This document shows, piece after piece, positions 50,431 to 59,808 of a DNA stretch of 64,000 nucleotides. Each line of letters starts with the position of its first letter. Positions within the stretch are counted from its first letter, which is position 1. Position numbers and translations under genes: made by a program. The notes under the pieces were generated by a model. That model was not told the origin of the DNA and made no database searches. It was given only the letters and a program-made list of their open reading frames with translations. The DNA is from Thiobacillus denitrificans (GTDB lineage: Bacteria > Pseudomonadota > Gammaproteobacteria > Burkholderiales > Thiobacillaceae): positions 1-64,000 of the forward strand of contig DHHQ01000011.1 of the NCBI GenBank assembly GCA_002403375.1. The letters run 5' to 3'.

Positions 50431-50877
50431 ATGAAGATGGACGTGAAAATTCTCGACGCCCGCCTGCGCGACCAGCTGCCGCACTACGCCACCCCAGGCG
50501 CCGCCGGCCTCGATCTGCGCGCGTGTATCGACGCGCCGCTGACGCTGGCGCCGGGCGAGACCCGCCTGATCCCGACCGGGCTCGCGATCCACCTCGCCGA
50601 CCCCGGCTATGCCGCCCTGATCCTGCCGCGCTCGGGGCTCGGCCACAAGCACGGCATCGTGCTCGGCAACCTGGTCGGCCTGATCGACTCGGATTACCAG
50701 GGCCAGCTCATGGTTTCCGCCTGGAACCGCGGCCAGGCGGCGTTCGAGCTCGCGCCGATGGAGCGGCTGGCGCAGCTCGTCATCGTGCCGGTGGTCCAGG
50801 CCGCGTTCAACGTGGTGGAGGATTTCGAGGCCAGCGCGCGGGGCGAGGGGGGCTTCGGCAGCACCGGCCGCGCGTAG
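50431..50877 (+). CDS. dut: Deoxyuridine triphosphatase
   Basis: 148 residues with all five dUTPase motifs: I PGAAGLDLRA, II PRSGLGHKHGIVLGN, III GLIDSDYQGQL (catalytic Asp), IV ERLAQLVIVP and V GEGGFGSTGR. It removes dUTP to keep uracil out of DNA and supplies dUMP. Homotrimeric by family. It follows coaBC in the usual coaBC-dut order. Confidence 0.98.
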   Translation: MKMDVKILDARLRDQLPHYATPGAAGLDLRACIDAPLTLAPGETRLIPTGLAIHLADPGYAALILPRSGLGHKHGIVLGNLVGLIDSDYQGQLMVSAWNRGQAAFELAPMERLAQLVIVPVVQAAFNVVEDFEASARGEGGFGSTGRA

Positions 50878-51045
50878 CGGCGGCATCGTCTACAGTAGGT
50901 ACGAAAAAGGGAGGCGCGGCGTGTCCCGCGGGGCGGGGCATGGAACTTGCTGCGTACAGCGCCACGGCGGCAGGCCACCGGGTATCGGGAGCCGGGCCGC
51001 ACAGACGACAAACACAAGAACCTGGAGCCCGCTGGCGCGTCAGAC

Positions 51046-52488
51046 ATGCCCCATACGTCGATTTTGCGGTTCGGAGTGACCCTGGTCGCGGCCCTCGTGC
51101 TGCTGATCGGGCTCGTCACGGCCGCGATTTTCGCGTCGCGGCCGCAGGGGCAGCCGGTAGCGGAGGAATTCGACAGGCCGGTGATGGCGGCGCAGATCGA
51201 GTTCCTGGCGGACGCGATGCGCCGGAATGCCGAGCGGATCGCCGCCCACCCGCAGACGCTCGCGTGCTTCGCGAGCGGGGCCGCCGACGAGTGCCAGGCG
51301 CAGGCCGCCAACCTCTACGCGCTCAATCAGGACGCCACCGTGCTGTTCGTCACCGATGGCCAGCGCCAGCTGCTGCCGGGGTTCCTGCCCGGCGAAACGC
51401 GGCGGCTGCTGGCCGACCCGGGGCCCAGCGGGGCGACGGCGACCGCCACCTTCAACCTCTCGGTCTCGCACCCGGTGATGGACGCCGCCGGCAGGCGGCT
51501 CGGCTTCGTCATCATCGAGCAGAGCGTCCCGCAGCTGCAGCGCCTGTTCGACACGCTGCCGCTACCCGACGCCGCCGCCTACGCGGAGCTCCAGCAGGCG
51601 CAGGCGGGCGATGCGACCATGGTCCTGATGCGGCGCGGCAACCAGGCGGTGCGCCGCAACGCGCCGCCCACCCTGATCGCGCTGGCCGGGACGCCGTGGC
51701 AGATCGCCGTCTGGCGCCCGCCGAGCCCCGCGGTGGAGAGCGTCGCGCCGTATGTGCTCGGCTGGCTGGTGGCCAGTCTCCTGGTCGCCGTCCTCGTGCT
51801 GGGGGTGCTGCTTTCGCTGCGCAACCGCGTCAGCGACAACCTGCGCGTCCTGGTCAAGCTGACCAATGACCTGCGCCAGCAGCGCCTGCGCGCCGACTAC
51901 CCGGTCACGCTGGCGGAGTTCCGCGCGCCGCTCGACACCATGCTGAAGCTCGGCAAGGTGATGCTGGGGCGGCAGAAGGAGGTCACCACCCAGGCGCGTC
52001 TCGACCATCTGTCGCAGGTCAACAACCGGCGGGCGTTCGACGAGAAGCAGAAGGAGCTGTTCGCCAGTCTCAAGGATGGCTGGGCCCACAGCCTCCTGAT
52101 CCTCGACATCGACAACTTCAAGCAGGTCAACGACACCTTCGGCCACGAGGCGGGCGACCAGCTGATCATCAAGTTCGGCCATGCGCTCAAGACCTGCCTC
52201 AGGAACAGCGACTTCATCGCCCGCCTCGGCGGCGACGAGTTCTGCGTGCTGTTCCCCTACACGCCGCTCGACCGCGCGCAGGAACTCGCCGAGCGGCTGC
52301 GCACGAACATGCCGGAAAGCGTCGAGCTGATCCCGGGCGTGACGCAGAAGCTGTCGTGGAGCGGGGGGCTGTCCGAGTACAGCCGTGACGACCACGGCGA
52401 AAACGAGGCGCTGGCACGCGCCGACGCGGCGCTGCTGGAAGCCAAGCGCAGCGGCCGCAACGCGACCCGGGTCAGGGCCGCCGCCTGA
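51046..52488 (+). CDS. Membrane-bound GGDEF diguanylate cyclase
   Basis: 480 residues: helix at about 10-30, a periplasmic sensor of about 200 residues, a second helix (VLGWLVASLLVAVLVLGVLL), a linker and a GGDEF domain with the intact active site RLGGDEFCVLF and upstream LLILDIDNFKQVNDTFGHEA. It makes cyclic di-GMP from two GTP. No EAL or PAS domain is evident, and no I-site RxxD stands out. The start is unclear; ATG 51046 just precedes the first helix. Convergent and overlapping by 17 bases with lnt. Confidence 0.88.
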   Translation: MPHTSILRFGVTLVAALVLLIGLVTAAIFASRPQGQPVAEEFDRPVMAAQIEFLADAMRRNAERIAAHPQTLACFASGAADECQAQAANLYALNQDATVLFVTDGQRQLLPGFLPGETRRLLADPGPSGATATATFNLSVSHPVMDAAGRRLGFVIIEQSVPQLQRLFDTLPLPDAAAYAELQQAQAGDATMVLMRRGNQAVRRNAPPTLIALAGTPWQIAVWRPPSPAVESVAPYVLGWLVASLLVAVLVLGVLLSLRNRVSDNLRVLVKLTNDLRQQRLRADYPVTLAEFRAPLDTMLKLGKVMLGRQKEVTTQARLDHLSQVNNRRAFDEKQKELFASLKDGWAHSLLILDIDNFKQVNDTFGHEAGDQLIIKFGHALKTCLRNSDFIARLGGDEFCVLFPYTPLDRAQELAERLRTNMPESVELIPGVTQKLSWSGGLSEYSRDDHGENEALARADAALLEAKRSGRNATRVRAAA

Positions 52489-53971
52489 ATCCGGCGACCG
52501 CCAGCGCGGCGCCGAGCAGCCCCCACAGCGCAAGCACCGGCACGTTGCCCCAGCGCACGTACGGCGTGCTGCCGGCGTAGCCCTGGATCTCGCCCGCCAG
52601 GGCGCCGGCGGTGAACAGCGGCAGGCTCGCCACCATCCGACCCTTCGCATCGATGATCGCGGTGACCCCGGTGTTGGTCGCGCGCAGCATCATGCGTCCG
52701 GTTTCCAGTGCGCGCATCTGCGACATCTGCGCGTGCTGCCAGGGCGCGAACGAGTCGCCGAACCACGCCAGGTTGCTCACGTTGACGAGCACGCTCGCTT
52801 CCGGCAGCTGGCGGATGATCTCCTCGCCGAACGCGTCCTCGTAGCAGATGTTCGCCGCCACGCGCTGGCCGCCGATCGCGAGCGGCACCTGGTTCGCATC
52901 GCCGCGGGCGAAGTCCGAGAGCGGGATGTGCAGCACCTGGATCACCCACCCCCACAAGGCCTTGAGCGGAATGTACTCGCCGAACGGGACCAGGTGGACC
53001 TTGTGGTAGCGCTGGGTGGGCGCGCTGCCGAAGCTGACCACGCTGTTGTAGTAGGCGCCGGCGAGGGAGCCGGTGGGCAGCCCGGTCAGCAGGTCGCCGC
53101 CGTGCTGGCGGCCGAGCCGGACGAGTGCTTCGGCATAGCCGTCAGGGAGTTCCGATTCGAACAGCGGGAGAGCGGTCTCAGGCAGCACGACGAGCCGTGC
53201 CGGCGAGGCCGCAGCCATGCGCGCGTAGACGTCGAGCGTGGCGAGCGCGACCTCGGGCCGCCATTTCATGTCCTGCGGGATGTTGCCCTGCAGCAGCGCG
53301 ACGCTGGTCGGCGCGCCGTCCGGCGTCGTCCAGTCGACCCACCGCAGCGCCTGGCCGCCCACCGCAAGCGCCGCGATCGCCGCCGCAGCCCAGGCCCGCT
53401 GCGCGCGCCGGTCGCGGGTGGTCGCGATCCATGCCAGCAGAGCCGCTGCCAGCGCCAGCAGGAAGGAGACGCCGTACACGCCGACGAGCGGCGCGTAGCC
53501 GGCCAGCGGGCTCGCCGGCACCTGGGAGTAGCCCGCCGCGAGCCAGGGGAAACCGGTGAACAGCCAGCCGCGCACCCACTCCGCCACCGCCCACAGGAGC
53601 GGGATCAGCAGGGTCAGCCGCAGCGCGTAGCCTCCCTTCCAGCGCGCCTGCAGCGCGCCGACGGCGGCGGGAAACAGCGCCAGCACCGCACAGAAGAGGA
53701 AGGTGGCAAGCGCCGCCAGCCAGGCGGGCATGCCGCCGTAGACGGAGAGGCTGACGAACACCCAGCTCACGCCGGCGATGAAGAAGCCGAGTCCCCAGGC
53801 GAGGCCGATGACGAAGCCGGCACGGCGGGCGTGCGTGTGCGCCAGCAGCGCGAACAGGAGGGCGAGACTCAGAATCGGCAGCGGCCAGTAGCCGAACGGT
53901 GCGAAACCCGCGACAGCCAGCGCGCCTGCAGCGAGGCTCGCGAGCAGCCGGGGGACGGACACGCCCGTCAT
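52472..53971 (-). CDS. lnt: Apolipoprotein N-acyltransferase
   Basis: 499 residues: six or so N-terminal helices and a periplasmic nitrilase-like domain. The catalytic residues of the family are visible: Glu in VVLPETALPLF, Lys in YHKVHLVPFGEY and Cys in NICYEDAFGE. It adds the third acyl chain to lipoproteins in the inner membrane. Start taken at ATG 53971 (MTGVSVPRLLASLAAGALAV); ATG 53995 would add eight residues. It lies 37 bases downstream of the pseudo-dihydroorotase gene and is often next to corC/ybeX, which is not the case here. Confidence 0.95.
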   Translation of the reverse strand: MTGVSVPRLLASLAAGALAVAGFAPFGYWPLPILSLALLFALLAHTHARRAGFVIGLAWGLGFFIAGVSWVFVSLSVYGGMPAWLAALATFLFCAVLALFPAAVGALQARWKGGYALRLTLLIPLLWAVAEWVRGWLFTGFPWLAAGYSQVPASPLAGYAPLVGVYGVSFLLALAAALLAWIATTRDRRAQRAWAAAAIAALAVGGQALRWVDWTTPDGAPTSVALLQGNIPQDMKWRPEVALATLDVYARMAAASPARLVVLPETALPLFESELPDGYAEALVRLGRQHGGDLLTGLPTGSLAGAYYNSVVSFGSAPTQRYHKVHLVPFGEYIPLKALWGWVIQVLHIPLSDFARGDANQVPLAIGGQRVAANICYEDAFGEEIIRQLPEASVLVNVSNLAWFGDSFAPWQHAQMSQMRALETGRMMLRATNTGVTAIIDAKGRMVASLPLFTAGALAGEIQGYAGSTPYVRWGNVPVLALWGLLGAALAVAGFRRRP

Positions 53972-54008
53972 GGCCGAACGCCTCGCGCCCCGCATGCGCG
54001 CATGGCGG

Positions 54009-55289
54009 TCAGCGCGGCGCCTCGAAATCGATATGGCCGTCGATCAGGGTGTAGCGCACCCGGCCCTGCATGGGGTGATCGAGGAAGGGCGTGTTGTTGC
54101 CCTGGCTTGCCAGCGTGCGCGGCGTGACGACCCACTCGGCGTGCTCGTCGAAGACGCACAGGTCTGCGCATCCGCCGACCGCCAGCATGCCGCCGGGGAC
54201 GCCGAGAATCTGCGCCGGCTTGCGGGTGATCAGGTCGATCGCCTGTGGCAGCGGGACGCCCGTCTCGCGCGCCCATTTCAGCGTCAGCGGGAGCAGCAGT
54301 TCGACGCCGGACGCCCCGGGCTCCGATTCGCCGTAGGGCACCAGCTTCTTGTCCTCGTCGACCGGCGTGTGGTCGGAACACAGCGCGTCGACGGTGCCGT
54401 CGCGCAGCGCCTCGCGGATGGCGTCGCGGTCGCGCAGGCTCCTGAGCGGCGGAACCAGGTGCAGGTGCGAGTCGAAGCTGACGAGGTCGTTCTCGGACAG
54501 GTGCACGTGCGTGCTGGCGACGTCGCAGGTGACCGTGAGGCCCTGGGCCTTCGCCTCGCGGACCATGGCGATGCCGTCGCGCGTCGACAGGCGTGCCAGG
54601 TGCACGCGGGCGCCGGTCTCGCGAGCCAGGTGCAGGATGGTCGCCAGCGCCACCGTCTCGGCCAGCGCCGGGATGCCGGGCAGACCGAGGCGCGACGCCA
54701 CCGCGCCGTCGTGCGCCACGCCGCCCTTCGCCAGCGACACGTCCTGCGGGCGCAGCCACAGGCTGAAGCCGAAGGTGGAGGCGTATTCCATCGCGCGCAG
54801 CAGCACCTGGGTGTCGGTCATCGCCGCATCGGCCTGGGTGAAGGCGCGGCAGCCGGCCTCGGTCAGCTCGGCCATCTCGGTCAGCAGCCTGCCTTCGAGC
54901 TTCTGCGTCATCGCGCCGATCGGATAGACGCGCGGTCCGGGCAGGTTCCTGGCGCGGAACTTCAGCATCTCGACCAGCCCGGGTTCGTCGAGCGGCGGAT
55001 CGGTGTCGGGCGGGCAGGCGAGCGAGGTGATGCCGCCGGCCGCCGCGGCGAGCATCTCGGATTCCAGCGTGGCGCGGTATTCGAACCCGGGCTCGCGCAG
55101 GCGAACCGACAGGTCGACCAGGCCCGGGCAGACGACGAGCCCGGAGGCGTCGAGCGTGCGGTTGGCGTGGAAGTCGGCCGGCGCGCTGCCGATGCCGACG
55201 ATCCTGCCTGCCGCGACGAAGACGTCGGCGACGCCGTCGCGTCCGCTCGCCGGGTCGATCACGCGGCCGTTTCTGATGTGGATCTTCAT
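54009..55289 (-). CDS. pyrX: Dihydroorotase-like protein, probably non-catalytic (PyrX/PyrC' type)
   Basis: 426 residues of the cyclic amidohydrolase fold (GLVVCPGLVDLSVRLREPGF, RVYPIGAMTQKLEGRLL, ALCSDHTPVDEDKK). Catalytic dihydroorotases have DxHxH in the first motif; here it is DLSVR, so both metal-binding histidines are gone. This matches the pseudo-DHOase that assembles with the PyrB aspartate transcarbamoylase in Pseudomonas and other bacteria. A functional PyrC must be encoded elsewhere. It follows pyrB by 106 bases on the same strand. Confidence 0.9.
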   Translation of the reverse strand: MKIHIRNGRVIDPASGRDGVADVFVAAGRIVGIGSAPADFHANRTLDASGLVVCPGLVDLSVRLREPGFEYRATLESEMLAAAAGGITSLACPPDTDPPLDEPGLVEMLKFRARNLPGPRVYPIGAMTQKLEGRLLTEMAELTEAGCRAFTQADAAMTDTQVLLRAMEYASTFGFSLWLRPQDVSLAKGGVAHDGAVASRLGLPGIPALAETVALATILHLARETGARVHLARLSTRDGIAMVREAKAQGLTVTCDVASTHVHLSENDLVSFDSHLHLVPPLRSLRDRDAIREALRDGTVDALCSDHTPVDEDKKLVPYGESEPGASGVELLLPLTLKWARETGVPLPQAIDLITRKPAQILGVPGGMLAVGGCADLCVFDEHAEWVVTPRTLASQGNNTPFLDHPMQGRVRYTLIDGHIDFEAPR

Positions 55290-55395
55290 GCGGTCGCCTC
55301 CGTCAGCGGGTCGCGGATGGAATCTGCGCAGTGTCGGCTCGGGACAGCATTCACCGGGCTGCCGATCCCGCTGCGCGGGGCCCTCGTCAGGTGGC

Positions 55396-56349
55396 TCATG
55401 CGGTCGCCCCCCCGGCCAGCATCGCCATCACCGCCATGCGCACCGCGATGCCGTAGGTCACCTGCGGCAGGATCACCGACTGCGGGCCGTCGGCCACCTC
55501 GGAGTCGATCTCCACGCCGCGGTTCATCGGGCCGGGGTGCATGACGATCGCATCCGGCTTCGCGAGCGCGAGCTTCTCCGGGGTCAGCCCGAAGAACTTG
55601 AAATACTCCTGCGCGCTCGGCAGCCGCGCGCCCCGCATGCGCTCGTTCTGCAGGCGCAGCATGATCACGACGTCGCAGCCGGCGAGGCCGGCAGCCATGT
55701 CGTGGTACACCTTGACGCCCATCTGCTCGACGCCGGCCGGCAGCAGCGTCTTCGGGCCGATCACCCGCACCTCCGGCACGCCGAGCGTGGTCAGCGCGTG
55801 GATCTGCGAGCGTGCCACGCGCGAGTGCAGCACGTCGCCGACGATCGCCACGGTGAGGTTGTGGAACGCGCCCTTGTAGCGGCGGATGGTGAACATGTCG
55901 AGCAGGCCCTGCGTCGGGTGCGCGTGGCGCCCGTCGCCGGCGTTCACCACCGAGATGTGCGGCGCCACGTGGCGTGCGATGAAGTGGGCTGCGCCCGACT
56001 GCGAATGGCGCACGACGAACATGTCGGCGTGCATCGCCGCGAGGTTGTCGACGGTGTCGAGGATCGCCTCGCCCTTCGACTGGCTGGAGGTGGCGATGTT
56101 GAGGTTGACCACGTCCGCGGAGAGGCGCTTGGCCGCGATCTCGAAGGTCGTGCGGGTGCGCGTCGACGGCTCGAAGAACAGGTTGAAGATCGACTTGCCG
56201 CGCAGCAGCGGAACCTTCTTCACCTCGCGCTCGCCCACGTCCATGAAGGACTCGGCGGTATCGAGGATCTGGGTCAGGATGGCGCGCGGCAGGCCGTCGA
56301 GGGTGAGCAGGTGGCGCAGCCTGCCGTCCTGGGTCAATTGTGGGTTCAT
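55396..56349 (-). CDS. pyrB: Aspartate carbamoyltransferase catalytic chain
   Basis: 317 residues with the carbamoyl-phosphate site FFEPSTRTRTTFE and the block GRHAHPTQGLLDMFTI. It joins carbamoyl phosphate and aspartate in pyrimidine synthesis. The N-terminal extension and the neighbouring pseudo-dihydroorotase mark the class A (dodecameric PyrB-PyrC') type. ATG overlaps the pyrR stop by four bases, so translation is coupled. No pyrI is present. Confidence 0.98.
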   Translation of the reverse strand: MNPQLTQDGRLRHLLTLDGLPRAILTQILDTAESFMDVGEREVKKVPLLRGKSIFNLFFEPSTRTRTTFEIAAKRLSADVVNLNIATSSQSKGEAILDTVDNLAAMHADMFVVRHSQSGAAHFIARHVAPHISVVNAGDGRHAHPTQGLLDMFTIRRYKGAFHNLTVAIVGDVLHSRVARSQIHALTTLGVPEVRVIGPKTLLPAGVEQMGVKVYHDMAAGLAGCDVVIMLRLQNERMRGARLPSAQEYFKFFGLTPEKLALAKPDAIVMHPGPMNRGVEIDSEVADGPQSVILPQVTYGIAVRMAVMAMLAGGATA

Positions 56350-56840
56350 GCGAGGGTCAGGGTCAGGTGGCCGTCGTCGAGGCGCGAGAGATTGATGTTC
56401 TGGTGGCCGGGCACGTCGAGGACGAGGCCGGCGAAGTCGGGGCGGATCGGCAGCTCGTGGCCGCCGCGATCGACCAGCACCGCCAGCCGGATCGACGCCG
56501 GACGACCGTAGTCGAACAGCTCGTTCATCGCGGCGCGCACCGTGCGCCCGGTGTGCAGCACGTCGTCGACCAGCAGGATGGCGCGCCCTTCGAGGTCGAA
56601 CGGCAGGTTCGACGGCTTCACCTGCGGGTGCAGCCCGATGCGCGAGAAATCGTCGCGGTAGAACGAGATGTCGAGCGTGCCGAGCGGCAGCTTGCAGCCG
56701 AGCAGCGCGTGCAGGCGCTCGGCGACCCAGACGCCGCCGGTGTGGACGCCGACGACGACGGTGTCCGGCGTGAGCGTCGGCGCGATGGCTTCGGCCAGGC
56801 GCGCGATCAGCGGGTCGACTTCAGGCAATGAGGCGTGCAT
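56346..56840 (-). CDS. pyrR: PyrR, pyrimidine operon regulator / uracil phosphoribosyltransferase-like
   Basis: 164 residues with the PRPP-binding loop AILLVDDVLHTGRTVRAAMN and a phosphoribosyltransferase fold (TPDTVVVGVHTGGVWVAERL). In Gram-positives PyrR attenuates pyr mRNA; in proteobacteria it may have UPRTase activity. It is translationally coupled to pyrB (4-base overlap) and overlaps the end of ruvX by 20 bases. No clear attenuator leader was found in front of this gene run. Confidence 0.95.
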   Translation of the reverse strand: MHASLPEVDPLIARLAEAIAPTLTPDTVVVGVHTGGVWVAERLHALLGCKLPLGTLDISFYRDDFSRIGLHPQVKPSNLPFDLEGRAILLVDDVLHTGRTVRAAMNELFDYGRPASIRLAVLVDRGGHELPIRPDFAGLVLDVPGHQNINLSRLDDGHLTLTLA

Positions 56841-57258
56841 CGAAAAACCCTTGCAGTATCAGTTGGGCGGCGACGGCGTCGGCGAGCGCCTTGTTCTTCT
56901 TGCCGTGGATGCCGCGTTCGTGCAGTGCGGATTCGGCGGCGGTGCTGGTGTGGCGCTCGTCGACCAGGAACACCGGCAGCTTGAAGCGCGATTCTAATTT
57001 GCGCGCGAAGTTTCTGGCCACCCGCGTCATCTCGTGTTCGCTGCCGTCGGCGTGAGTGGGCAGGCCGAGCACCAGCAGCACCGGCTGCCAGTCGTCGATC
57101 AGCTTCGCGATGGCGGCCAGCCGCGCGTCGGTCGACTCGGCATGGATCACGGTGAGCGGGTGTGCGACGCCGATCGAGAGTTCGCCGGACGCGACGCCGG
57201 TGCGCTTGAGGCCGAGGTCGAGGGCGAGGACCGTGCCGTGTGTGTCGACGAAGCTCAA
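56821..57258 (-). CDS. ruvX: RuvX/YqgF, Holliday-junction resolvase-like RNase H-fold protein
   Basis: 145 residues: GTVLALDLGLKRTGVASGEL with the first catalytic Asp, LVLGLPTHADGSEHEMTRVA and VFLVDERHTSTAAESALHER with the later acidic residues. The YqgF family acts in 16S rRNA 5'-end maturation and may resolve Holliday junctions. Its ATG overlaps the algH stop by four bases. The algH-ruvX-pyrR-pyrB order is conserved in many proteobacteria. Confidence 0.95.
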   Translation of the reverse strand: MSFVDTHGTVLALDLGLKRTGVASGELSIGVAHPLTVIHAESTDARLAAIAKLIDDWQPVLLVLGLPTHADGSEHEMTRVARNFARKLESRFKLPVFLVDERHTSTAAESALHERGIHGKKNKALADAVAAQLILQGFFDARLIA

Positions 57259-57812
57259 GCGTGTCCGGCTTCTTCGGAGAGGCTGGCGAAATCGATGCCG
57301 AGGAGCTTCATCGCGGCGGGCAGCCGGTCCTCGGGCGCGAGGTCGAAAATCACCTGCGGGTCGGCCGCCACCGACAGCCAGGCGTTCTGCTTGATTTCCT
57401 CTTCCAGCTGGCCGGCCCCCCAGCCCGCGTAGCCGAGCGAGACCATGAACTTTTCCGGGCCGGCGCCCTGGCTCACCGCCTCGAGAACGTCCTTCGAGGT
57501 GGTGAGGCTGACCGTGTCGTTGACCGTCAGGGTCGAGCTGAACGTCTGCGGCGGCGTGTGCAGCACGAAGCCGCGCTCGGTCTGCACCGGGCCGCCGAAG
57601 TAGACGGTCTTGTCGTGCAGGCGCTCGGGCAGCGACAGTCCGATCTGCTCGAACAGCGTCGACAGGTCGAGGTCGATCGGGCGGTTGACGACCACCCCGA
57701 GCGCGCCCTGGTCGCTGTGGTCGCAGATGTAGGTCAGCGTGCCGTTGAAGTTAGGATCGACCATGCCGGGCATGGCGATCAGGAAATGGTGGGTGAGGTT
57801 GACGGTATCCAT
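57255..57812 (-). CDS. algH: AlgH/YqgE family protein (DUF179)
   Basis: 185 residues beginning NLTHHFLIAMPGMVDPNFNG, the family signature, with GALGVVVNRPIDLDLSTLFE and VSLGYAGWGAGQLEEEIKQN. Function is not settled; in Pseudomonas algH influences alginate and other gene expression. Start at ATG 57812 is backed by GGGAAGG six bases upstream; the frame further upstream is not family-like. First gene of the algH-ruvX-pyrR-pyrB unit, divergent from phrB. Confidence 0.95.
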   Translation of the reverse strand: MDTVNLTHHFLIAMPGMVDPNFNGTLTYICDHSDQGALGVVVNRPIDLDLSTLFEQIGLSLPERLHDKTVYFGGPVQTERGFVLHTPPQTFSSTLTVNDTVSLTTSKDVLEAVSQGAGPEKFMVSLGYAGWGAGQLEEEIKQNAWLSVAADPQVIFDLAPEDRLPAAMKLLGIDFASLSEEAGHA

Positions 57813-57897
57813 GATTGCCTTCCCATTGTAATCTGCCTCAAATCGAGCAAGCACCTCTTTTGCACCCGTGCCCCCACTATAGCGAGCCACACGCCCG

Positions 57898-59343
57898 ATG
57901 CCCGAATACGAACGCGCCCTGGTGTGGTTTCGTCGCGACCTGCGGGACTTCGACCATGCCGCCCTCCACCACGCGCTGAGGCGCGCCCGGCAGGTGGTCT
58001 GCGCGTTCGTGTTCGACCGCGAAATCCTCGATGCGCTCCCCGATGCGGCCGACCGCCGCGTCGCCTTCATCCATGCGAGCGTCGTCGAATTGCAGTGCGC
58101 GCTCGAGGCCCGTGGCGGTGGGCTGGTCGTCCGTCACGGGGTCGCGCAGGACGAGATCGTGCAGCTGGCGGAGCAGGTCGGGGCGGATGCGCTGTTCTTC
58201 AACCACGACGACGATCCCGCCGCGCTGTCGCGCGACGCCGCCGTCGAGAAGGCGCTCGCGGAACGCGGCGTCGCCGTCCATCATTTCAAGGACGTCGTCG
58301 TTTTCGAGCGCGACGAGGTGCTGACCGCGGCGGGCACGCCGTTCAGCGTCTTCACGCCCTACAAGAACGCCTGGCTCAAGGCGCTGACGCCGTTCCAGCT
58401 GCAGTCCTATCCGGTCGAGCGCTACGCCGAACGTCTCGCGCCGCAGTCGTCGGAGGTCCCCAGCATGCAGACGCTCGGGTTCGTCCCGGTCGACCTGGGT
58501 GCGCTCAGGCTGCCCACCGGCATGGCGGGCGGCGCGCAGTTGTTCGCCGACTTCCTCGAGCGGATCGACCGCTATCACGAGACGCGGGACTTTCCCGCGG
58601 TGAAGGGGCCGTCGTACCTGTCGGTCCACCTGCGCTTCGGCACCGTCTCGATCCGCCAGCTCGCCGCCGCGGCCTGGCAGCAGGGCGGGCGCGGCGCGCA
58701 GACCTGGCTGTCGGAACTGATCTGGCGGGACTTCTATCACCAGATCCTGTGGCACCGTCCCGACGTCGCCAGCGGCCACGCCTTCAGGCGGCAGTACGAT
58801 GCGCTGCCGTGGCCGAACCCGAGCGGGCATTTCGCGGCGTGGTGCGAGGCGCGCACGGGGTATCCGCTGGTCGACGCCGCGATGCGGCAACTGAACCAGA
58901 CCGGCTACATGCACAACCGCCTGCGCATGGTGACCGCGTCGTTCCTCACCAAGGACCTGCTGGTCGACTGGCGGCGCGGCGAACGATACTTCGCCGACAA
59001 GCTGATCGACTTCGACCTGGCCGCCAACAGCGGCGGCTGGCAGTGGGCGGCCTCGGTCGGCTGCGACGCCCAGCCGTGGTTCCGCATCTTCAACCCGGTG
59101 ACCCAGTCGGAGAAGTTCGACGCCGCGGGGCGCTTCATCCGCCGCTACCTCCCCGAGCTCGCGCGTGTTCCGGACAAGTACGTCCACGCGCCGTGGAAAA
59201 TGCCGCCCGATGAACAGAATCGGGTCGGCTGCGTCATCGGGCGCGACTACCCGGCGCCCATCGTCGAGCACGCCGCGCAGCGGGGCCTCGCGCTGGAGCT
59301 GTTCCGGCAGGCCGCGCAGCCGGCGGGGGGCGAGCCGGGCTGA
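57898..59343 (+). CDS. phrB: Deoxyribodipyrimidine photolyase
   Basis: 481 residues. An N-terminal alpha/beta antenna-binding domain (ALVWFRRDLRDFDHAALHHA) and a C-terminal helical FAD domain with WLSELIWRDFYHQILWHRPD, TGYMHNRLRMVTASFLTKDL and ANSGGWQWAASVGCDAQPWF, including the conserved tryptophans for electron transfer. It repairs cyclobutane pyrimidine dimers with blue light. ATG 57898 starts the first beta strand directly. It is divergent from algH. Confidence 0.97.
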   Translation: MPEYERALVWFRRDLRDFDHAALHHALRRARQVVCAFVFDREILDALPDAADRRVAFIHASVVELQCALEARGGGLVVRHGVAQDEIVQLAEQVGADALFFNHDDDPAALSRDAAVEKALAERGVAVHHFKDVVVFERDEVLTAAGTPFSVFTPYKNAWLKALTPFQLQSYPVERYAERLAPQSSEVPSMQTLGFVPVDLGALRLPTGMAGGAQLFADFLERIDRYHETRDFPAVKGPSYLSVHLRFGTVSIRQLAAAAWQQGGRGAQTWLSELIWRDFYHQILWHRPDVASGHAFRRQYDALPWPNPSGHFAAWCEARTGYPLVDAAMRQLNQTGYMHNRLRMVTASFLTKDLLVDWRRGERYFADKLIDFDLAANSGGWQWAASVGCDAQPWFRIFNPVTQSEKFDAAGRFIRRYLPELARVPDKYVHAPWKMPPDEQNRVGCVIGRDYPAPIVEHAAQRGLALELFRQAAQPAGGEPG

Positions 59344-59395
59344 GGTAAAGTGAAACGGCGCGGCATTCCCGCCGCGCTGCGGAAAGGAGATTTTC

Positions 59396-59740
59396 ATGGC
59401 GGCATGGTTGATTCCAGCAGTGCAGGCAATCCTCCCTCTCGTCGGCCGGATCGTGTCGGCGACGCTTCCCGAATTCACCACGCGCAAACCTGACGCGCCG
59501 GTCCAGGATCCGACGGGGATTCTGCAGAAGCAGATCAACGAACTGCAGATGGCCGCCTCGCAGAACGCCGTGCACGTCAAGGAGCTGGCCGAGCAGTTGC
59601 AGAAGACGGTGGCGGCGATCGAGCAGGCCGCCGAGGGTGCCGAATCGCGCTTCAGGCGCACGACACGGCTGCTGGGGGTGGCCGTCGTGCTGTCCGTGGC
59701 GGCGCTGGCCGTGTCCGTGGCAGCGCTGTTGCTGCGTTAA
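59396..59740 (+). CDS. Small protein with coiled coil and C-terminal membrane anchor
   Basis: 114 residues, family not recognised. The N-terminus (LIPAVQAILPLVGRIVSATL) is hydrophobic, the middle (QKQINELQMAASQNAVHVKE and on) is a heptad-like coiled coil, and the C-terminus (LLGVAVVLSVAALAVSVAAL) is a single membrane helix. GGAAAGGAGATTTTC before the ATG is a strong ribosome binding site, which supports it as a real gene. It probably sits in the inner membrane with its coiled coil in the cytoplasm. Confidence 0.75.
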   Translation: MAAWLIPAVQAILPLVGRIVSATLPEFTTRKPDAPVQDPTGILQKQINELQMAASQNAVHVKELAEQLQKTVAAIEQAAEGAESRFRRTTRLLGVAVVLSVAALAVSVAALLLR

Positions 59741-59760
59741 CGGACCGTTTCACACGGACA

Positions 59761-59792
59761 AAAAAAGGCCGGGGGAACCCCCGGCCTTTTTC
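59761..59792. terminator. Bidirectional terminator between the coiled-coil gene and fbp
   Basis: AAAAAGGCCGGGGG pairs with CCCCCGGCCTTTTT around AA; both strands have A/T runs. It ends the rightward small gene and the leftward fbp gene. Confidence 0.95.
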
Positions 59793-59808
59793 TGCGGCGT
59801 GTCGAGGC

